Shown: positions 59,947 through 64,000 of the stretch, piece after piece
Layout: each line of letters starts with the position of its first letter
Numbering within the stretch: position 1 is the stretch's first letter
From: Shinella sp. PSBB067
GTDB taxonomy: Bacteria > Pseudomonadota > Alphaproteobacteria > Rhizobiales > Rhizobiaceae
Assembly: GCF_016839145.1 (NCBI RefSeq)
Contig: NZ_CP069303.1
Coordinates: 1,364,001 to 1,428,000 of the forward strand
Direction of reading: 5' to 3'
DNA: 64,000 bases
Program-made: the position numbers and the translations under genes
The notes under the pieces: generated by a model
What the model saw: the letters and a program-made list of their open reading frames with translations, nothing else
The model's database searches: none
Told to the model about the DNA's origin: nothing

Positions 59947-60654
59947 CTATCCCTTCTTCCGGGACTTCGCCTTGGCTTTCCGCTGCTCCTCGCTTTCGAT
60001 AAGCTCCAGCGACTTTTCCGGCGGCGTGACGAGACCGACCGAGATGATGAGCTTGGCGGCGTCCTCCGCGCTCATGTCGAGCGGCACGAGCTTTTCCCGC
60101 GGCACGTAGACGAGGAAGCCGGCCGTTGGAAACGGGGTCGGCGGCAGGAAGCAGGCGACCATGTCCTTGCCCATGGACTTGAACTTCGTCGCGATCTCGC
60201 CGCGCGCGTCCGTCGCCACGAAGACGATCGACCACAAGCCGGCGCTCGGATATTCGATCATCGCCGCCCTGTTGAAGGACGTGCCCTTGTCCTTCAGCAC
60301 CGTCTCGAAGATCTGCTTGAGGCTCTTGTGCACCGTGCGCACCAGCGGCGTGCGGTTGAACAGCGAATCGCCGAACTCGACGATCGTCCGGCCGATCAGG
60401 TTCTTGCCGAGGAAGCCGATGAGCGTGATGAACACCAGCGCGATCAGGAGGCCAAAGCCCGGAATGGCGAACTGGAAGTAGTTTTCCGGATTGTAGGGCG
60501 CCGGAATATAGGGCTTCACCCAACTATCCGCCCAGTGGATGAAGGTCCAGGTCAGCCATATGGTAATGGCGATCGGCGCGCAGATGACGAGGCCGGTGAG
60601 GAAATTGTTTCGCAGCCGCATGGCAAGCGACTGTCTCGGGACAAGGTCGGTCAT
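59947..60654 (-). CDS. DUF502 family membrane protein
   Basis: A 235-residue protein with two N-terminal membrane helices (FLTGLVICAPIAITIWLTWTFI; GFGLLIALVFITLIGFLGKNLIG) and a conserved cytoplasmic DUF502 domain (TPLVRTVHKSLKQIFETVLKDKGTSFNRAAMIEYPSAGLWSIVFV; VACFLPPTPFPTAGFLVYVPREKLVPLDMSAEDAAKLIISVG). The function is not established. The ATG at 60654 is the family start; the longer frame overlaps the GNAT gap. Confidence 0.9.
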   Translation of the reverse strand: MTDLVPRQSLAMRLRNNFLTGLVICAPIAITIWLTWTFIHWADSWVKPYIPAPYNPENYFQFAIPGFGLLIALVFITLIGFLGKNLIGRTIVEFGDSLFNRTPLVRTVHKSLKQIFETVLKDKGTSFNRAAMIEYPSAGLWSIVFVATDARGEIATKFKSMGKDMVACFLPPTPFPTAGFLVYVPREKLVPLDMSAEDAAKLIISVGLVTPPEKSLELIESEEQRKAKAKSRKKG

Positions 60655-60691
60655 CTGTCGTCCAGTGTGGGGCGGTGGCGTGGGAGGCCGC

Positions 60692-61186
60692 TCAACCGTA
60701 GAAACCCGGATGATAGGAAACCGTTCCCTCGCCGTAAACCGGAGAAAACGCAACGCGCATGAAATACTCGGGGGGCACCCCGTCCAGCGTCAGTCTCGGA
60801 TCCGGCGCGAAACCGAAACGGCTGTAGTAGGCGGGATCGCCGAGCACGACGCAGCCACCTGCCCCGGCGGCCTTCAGCCGATCGAGCCCTTCGCGCGCAA
60901 GCCTTCCGCCGATCCCCTTCCCCTGGCGGGGCGGATCGACCGAAAGCGGCCCGAGGCCGTACCAGTCCCGGCTTCCGTCGGAAATCCTGACCGGCGAGAA
61001 CGCGACATGGCCGACGACCATCCCGCCCTCCTCCGCCACCAGCGAAAGCGTCAGGGCACCGGCGGCCCTGAGACGGTCGACGACCAGATGCTCGGTTCCA
61101 TCGGCATGGGGCGCCGTCCGGAACGCCGTTTCCGTCAGCGTGCGGATCGCGTCGATGTCGCCTTCGCGTTCCGGCCGGACGATCAT
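60692..61186 (-). CDS. GNAT family N-acetyltransferase
   Basis: A 164-residue acetyl-CoA-dependent transferase: IVRPEREGDIDAIRTL at the start, GLGPLSVDPPRQGKGIGGRLAREGLDRL (motif A, acyl-CoA binding), and CVVLGDPAYYSRFGFAPD near the end, typical of the YhbS-like group. The substrate is unknown. It overlaps the stop of glmS by four bases, so it is the last gene of a glmU-glmS-GNAT operon. Confidence 0.92.
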   Translation of the reverse strand: MIVRPEREGDIDAIRTLTETAFRTAPHADGTEHLVVDRLRAAGALTLSLVAEEGGMVVGHVAFSPVRISDGSRDWYGLGPLSVDPPRQGKGIGGRLAREGLDRLKAAGAGGCVVLGDPAYYSRFGFAPDPRLTLDGVPPEYFMRVAFSPVYGEGTVSYHPGFYG

Positions 61187-63009
61187 TCCACCGTCACGGA
61201 CTTGGCGAGGTTGCGCGGCTGGTCGACGTCCGTGCCCATGAAGACGGCCGTATGATAGGCCAGGAGCTGGATCGGCAGCGAATATATCATCGGCGCAATG
61301 ATCTCGTCGACATTGGGCAGCACGATGGTCGCCATCGTCGGAAGCTTCGAGGCGGCCGCGCCCTTCTCGTCTGTGATGAAGACGATCCGGCCGCCGCGGG
61401 CCGCCACTTCCTGCATGTTCGAGACGGTCTTCTCGAAGAAGCGGTCGTGCGGGGCGATGACGATGACCGGCATGTTCTCGTCGATCAGCGCGATGGGGCC
61501 GTGCTTCAGCTCGCCGGCGGCATAGCCTTCGGCGTGGATATAGGAGATTTCCTTGAGCTTCAGCGCGCCTTCCATCGCCAGCGGATAGCTGGTGCCGCGT
61601 CCGAGATAGAGCACGTCCTTGCATTTCGACAGGTCGCGCGAAAGCTGCTCGATGGCCGGCTGGATGGTGTTGAGCACGCCAGCCATGATGCGCGGCATCT
61701 CGGCCAGGTGGCGCACCAGTTCCTTCTCCTCCGCCTCGCCGAGCGTGCCGCGCGCCCGGCCCGCGCCGATGGCGAGCGCGGCGAGGACGGCGAGCTGGCA
61801 GGTGAAGGCCTTGGTCGAGGCGACCCCGATTTCCGGGCCGGCGAGGATCGGGAAGACCGCGTCCGATTCGCGGGCGATGGTCGATTCCTTCGTGTTGACC
61901 ACGGCGCCGATCTTCAGCCCGTGCTCCTTGCAGTAGCGAAGCGAGGCGAGCGTGTCGGCGGTCTCGCCGGACTGGGAGATGAAGAGCGCGGCCGAAGCCG
62001 GATTGAGCGGGATCTCGCGGTAACGGAACTCCGAGGCGACGTCGATCTCGACCGGCAGGCGCGCATAGCGTTCGAACCAGTACTTGCCGACGAGGCCCGC
62101 CAGATAGGCGGTGCCGCAGGCGGAAATGGCAAGGCTCGGCACCCTGGCGAAATCGATGTCGCCGGCGACGGGTCGCACCGTCTGCGCAAGGAAATCGACA
62201 TAGTGGCTGAGGGCATGGGAGATCGCCTCAGGTTGCTCATGGATCTCCTTCTCCATGAAGTGCCGGTGGTTGCCCTTGTCGATGAGATAGGCGGCGGCGG
62301 AGGAAACCTGCCTTGCGCGCTCGACGCGATTGCCGTCGGCATCGAAGATGAAGGCGCCGTCGCGGCCGATCACCGCCCAGTCGCCGTCGACGAGATAGCT
62401 GATCTCGTTGGTGAAGGGCGCGAGCGCGATGGCGTCGGAGCCGAGGAACATCTCGCCGCGGCCATGGCCGATGGCGAGCGGCGGACCGTTGCGCGCGGCC
62501 ATGATGGTCGACGGATCGTCCTCGAAGAGCACGGCGAGCGCGTAGGCTCCGGTGACGCGCCGCAGCATGGCATGCATCGCCTCGCGGCGGCCGAGGCCTT
62601 CGCGGCGATATTTCGCGATGAGCTGTGCGACGACCTCCGTATCGGTCTGCGTGGTGAACGTCGCGCCGCCGGCGACCAGCTCGTCCTTCAGCTCGGAGAA
62701 ATTCTCGATGATGCCATTGTGCACGACGGCGACGCCGTCGACAAAATGCGGATGGGCGTTTCCTTCCGTCGGCGCGCCATGCGTCGCCCAGCGGGTATGG
62801 GCAATGCCGATCGTGCCGGCCAGCGGCTCCTCCGAAAGGCGCTTTTCGAGGTTGAAAAGCTTGCCTTCGGCCCGGCGGCGGGCGAGCCTGCCGTCGACGA
62901 CGGTGGCAACGCCGGCGGAATCGTAACCCCGGTATTCAAGGCGCTTCAGCGCATCGACGAGCCGACCCGCGACAGGCTGGTTTCCGACGATACCGACAAT
63001 TCCGCACAT
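61183..63009 (-). CDS. glmS: Glutamine-fructose-6-phosphate aminotransferase (isomerizing)
   Basis: A 608-residue enzyme making glucosamine-6-phosphate. The N-terminal Ntn-type glutaminase begins with the catalytic Cys exposed after Met removal (MCGIVGIVG). Two SIS domains follow (SACGTAYLAGLVGKYWFERYARLPVEIDVASEFRYRE; SQSGETADTLASLRYCKEHG; LGRGTSYPLAMEGALKLKEISYIHAEGYAAGELKHGPIALID) and the protein ends NLAKSVTVE. The ATG at 63009 places Cys at position 2; the frame starting at 63021 does not. Confidence 0.97.
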   Translation of the reverse strand: MCGIVGIVGNQPVAGRLVDALKRLEYRGYDSAGVATVVDGRLARRRAEGKLFNLEKRLSEEPLAGTIGIAHTRWATHGAPTEGNAHPHFVDGVAVVHNGIIENFSELKDELVAGGATFTTQTDTEVVAQLIAKYRREGLGRREAMHAMLRRVTGAYALAVLFEDDPSTIMAARNGPPLAIGHGRGEMFLGSDAIALAPFTNEISYLVDGDWAVIGRDGAFIFDADGNRVERARQVSSAAAYLIDKGNHRHFMEKEIHEQPEAISHALSHYVDFLAQTVRPVAGDIDFARVPSLAISACGTAYLAGLVGKYWFERYARLPVEIDVASEFRYREIPLNPASAALFISQSGETADTLASLRYCKEHGLKIGAVVNTKESTIARESDAVFPILAGPEIGVASTKAFTCQLAVLAALAIGAGRARGTLGEAEEKELVRHLAEMPRIMAGVLNTIQPAIEQLSRDLSKCKDVLYLGRGTSYPLAMEGALKLKEISYIHAEGYAAGELKHGPIALIDENMPVIVIAPHDRFFEKTVSNMQEVAARGGRIVFITDEKGAAASKLPTMATIVLPNVDEIIAPMIYSLPIQLLAYHTAVFMGTDVDQPRNLAKSVTVE

Positions 63010-63136
63010 GGCGCGCTCCAATTCCTATCCGACGCATTTCATTGCGTTCTTTTCGTAGAGTTTTTTTCCTGCGGCGCAACATGGGCCCGCTCACTTTCGA
63101 TTGCAGGCGTTAACGTGGGCGCGCCCAATCGACGTG

Positions 63137-64000
63137 TTAGGGCGCCGGCTTCTTTTTCGCGTCCTTGATCGCCTGGTTGCGCGCACGGATCAGCGCCGCG
63201 CGGCCCTCCTTGTTCTCCTGCCGGGCGCGGCCGAAGGCGACGGCATCGTCGGGCACGTCGGCCGTGATCACGCTGCCCGAGGCGATATAGGCGCCGTCGC
63301 CGATGGAGACCGGGGCGACGAGCGCCGAATTGGAGCCGATGAAGGCGTCCGCGCCGATGCGCGTGACATGCTTGTTGATGCCGTCATAGTTGCAGGTGAT
63401 GGTGCCGGCACCGATGTTCGTGCGCGCGCCGATGAAGGCATCGCCGATATAGGTCAGATGGTTGACCTTGGCGCCCGCCCCGATCTCCGCCTTCTTCACC
63501 TCGCAGAAATTGCCGACCTTCGCGCCCTCGCCGAGATTGGCACCCGGCCGCAGGCGCGCATAGGGGCCGACCTCGGCGCCGGCCGAGACATGCGCGCCCT
63601 CGACATGCGAGAAGGAATGGATGACGGCGCCGCTCTCGACCGTCACGCCCGGCCCGAAGACGACGTTGGGCTCGATGGTCACGTCGCGGCCGATCTCGGT
63701 ATCATAGGCGAGGAACACGGTTTCCGGCGCGATCATCGAAACGCCGTCGAGCATCATCTCGTGCCGGCGGCGCTGCTGCCAGAGCCGTTCGATGACGGCA
63801 AGTTCGGCGCGCGTGTTGCAGCCGGTCAGTTCCTCCTCGGGCGCCTCCACGGCGACCGCCCGGCCGCCCGCCGCGCGCACCACCTCGACGATGTCAGTGA
63901 GATAATATTCGCCCTTGGCGTTGCTGTTGCCGATCCGGCCGATGAGGTCGAGCGCCTTGCGCCCGTCGATGGCCATCAGCCCGCCGTTGCAATAGGTGAT
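63137..64000 (-). CDS. glmU: Bifunctional UDP-GlcNAc pyrophosphorylase / glucosamine-1-P acetyltransferase (5' end outside window)
   Basis: The C-terminal 287 residues of GlmU; the frame is open through base 64000 ([13 protein letters not shown] continues upstream of the internal Met at 63976). The end of the uridylyltransferase domain ([39 protein letters not shown]) leads into a left-handed beta-helix acetyltransferase ([65 protein letters not shown]). It lies 127 bases upstream of glmS, and together they supply UDP-GlcNAc for peptidoglycan and LPS. Confidence 0.96.
   Translation of the reverse strand: MTYCNGGLMAIDGRKALDLIGRIGNSNAKGEYYLTDIVEVVRAAGGRAVAVEAPEEELTGCNTRAELAVIERLWQQRRRHEMMLDGVSMIAPETVFLAYDTEIGRDVTIEPNVVFGPGVTVESGAVIHSFSHVEGAHVSAGAEVGPYARLRPGANLGEGAKVGNFCEVKKAEIGAGAKVNHLTYIGDAFIGARTNIGAGTITCNYDGINKHVTRIGADAFIGSNSALVAPVSIGDGAYIASGSVITADVPDDAVAFGRARQENKEGRAALIRARNQAIKDAKKKPAP

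Overview
This 64-kb window is high-GC chromosomal DNA from an alphaproteobacterium, most likely a member of the Rhizobiaceae (Rhizobium/Shinella/Ensifer/Agrobacterium group). The evidence is the gene content and order: dacF-like, tmk, holB, metG, tatD; coaD, ppi, ppi, queA, tgt; gyrA, marC, ssb, uvrA; glnB-glnA behind a sigma-54 motif; sdhE-mfd divergent from recG; and glmU-glmS. DUF992, IalB and HspQ proteins and a GTTC-N7-GTTC LexA box between ssb and uvrA agree with this. The genus cannot be fixed from the sequence alone.

Layout. 1-5386: the end of a BMP-type transport gene, a FadR-type regulator, a YbaL-type antiporter and four small envelope or unknown genes. 5714-5803: tRNA-Ser(TGA). 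5804-14142: an accessory segment attached to the 3' end of that tRNA. It is cut into modules by direct repeats that begin with the last bases of the tRNA. Module 1 (5.3 kb) encodes a very large nuclease-STAND NTPase that looks like an AVAST (Avs)-type antiphage defence protein. Its reading frame is broken after the nuclease domain, and a perfect match to the alphaproteobacterial SOS box lies upstream. Module 2 carries a divergent AraC regulator and MFS transporter pair. No integrase gene is present. 14173-24325: core genes for cell wall, thymidylate and DNA polymerase III, methionyl-tRNA synthesis, and purC. 24488-25530: an apparently intact IS30-family insertion sequence. 25640-28710: a LysR/aldehyde dehydrogenase divergent pair and a DUF4864 protein. 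28724-33149: queuosine genes tgt-queA, a YdcZ-type transporter, two cyclophilins and coaD. 33400-33684: two very small membrane-protein genes. 33801-44401: gyrA, marC, a cupin, ssb/uvrA, an NTF2-like gene, a DUF72 gene and the NAD(P)HX repair enzyme. 44770-52901: nitrogen assimilation (glnB-glnA), two solute-binding proteins without nearby permeases, hspQ, ialB and a DsbA-like protein. 52908-64000: a GST, mfd-sdhE/recG, DUF502, a GNAT enzyme, and glmU-glmS, with glmU running off the right edge.

How the genes fit together. The backbone is housekeeping: DNA repair and topology (gyrA, ssb, uvrA, mfd, recG, holB), the amino-sugar route to peptidoglycan (glmS and glmU together make UDP-GlcNAc), tRNA modification (queA, tgt) and nitrogen sensing (glnB controlling glnA). 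The unusual part is 5.8-14.1 kb, where accessory modules appear to have been added one after another at one tRNA attachment point, the first of them a candidate SOS-linked defence gene.
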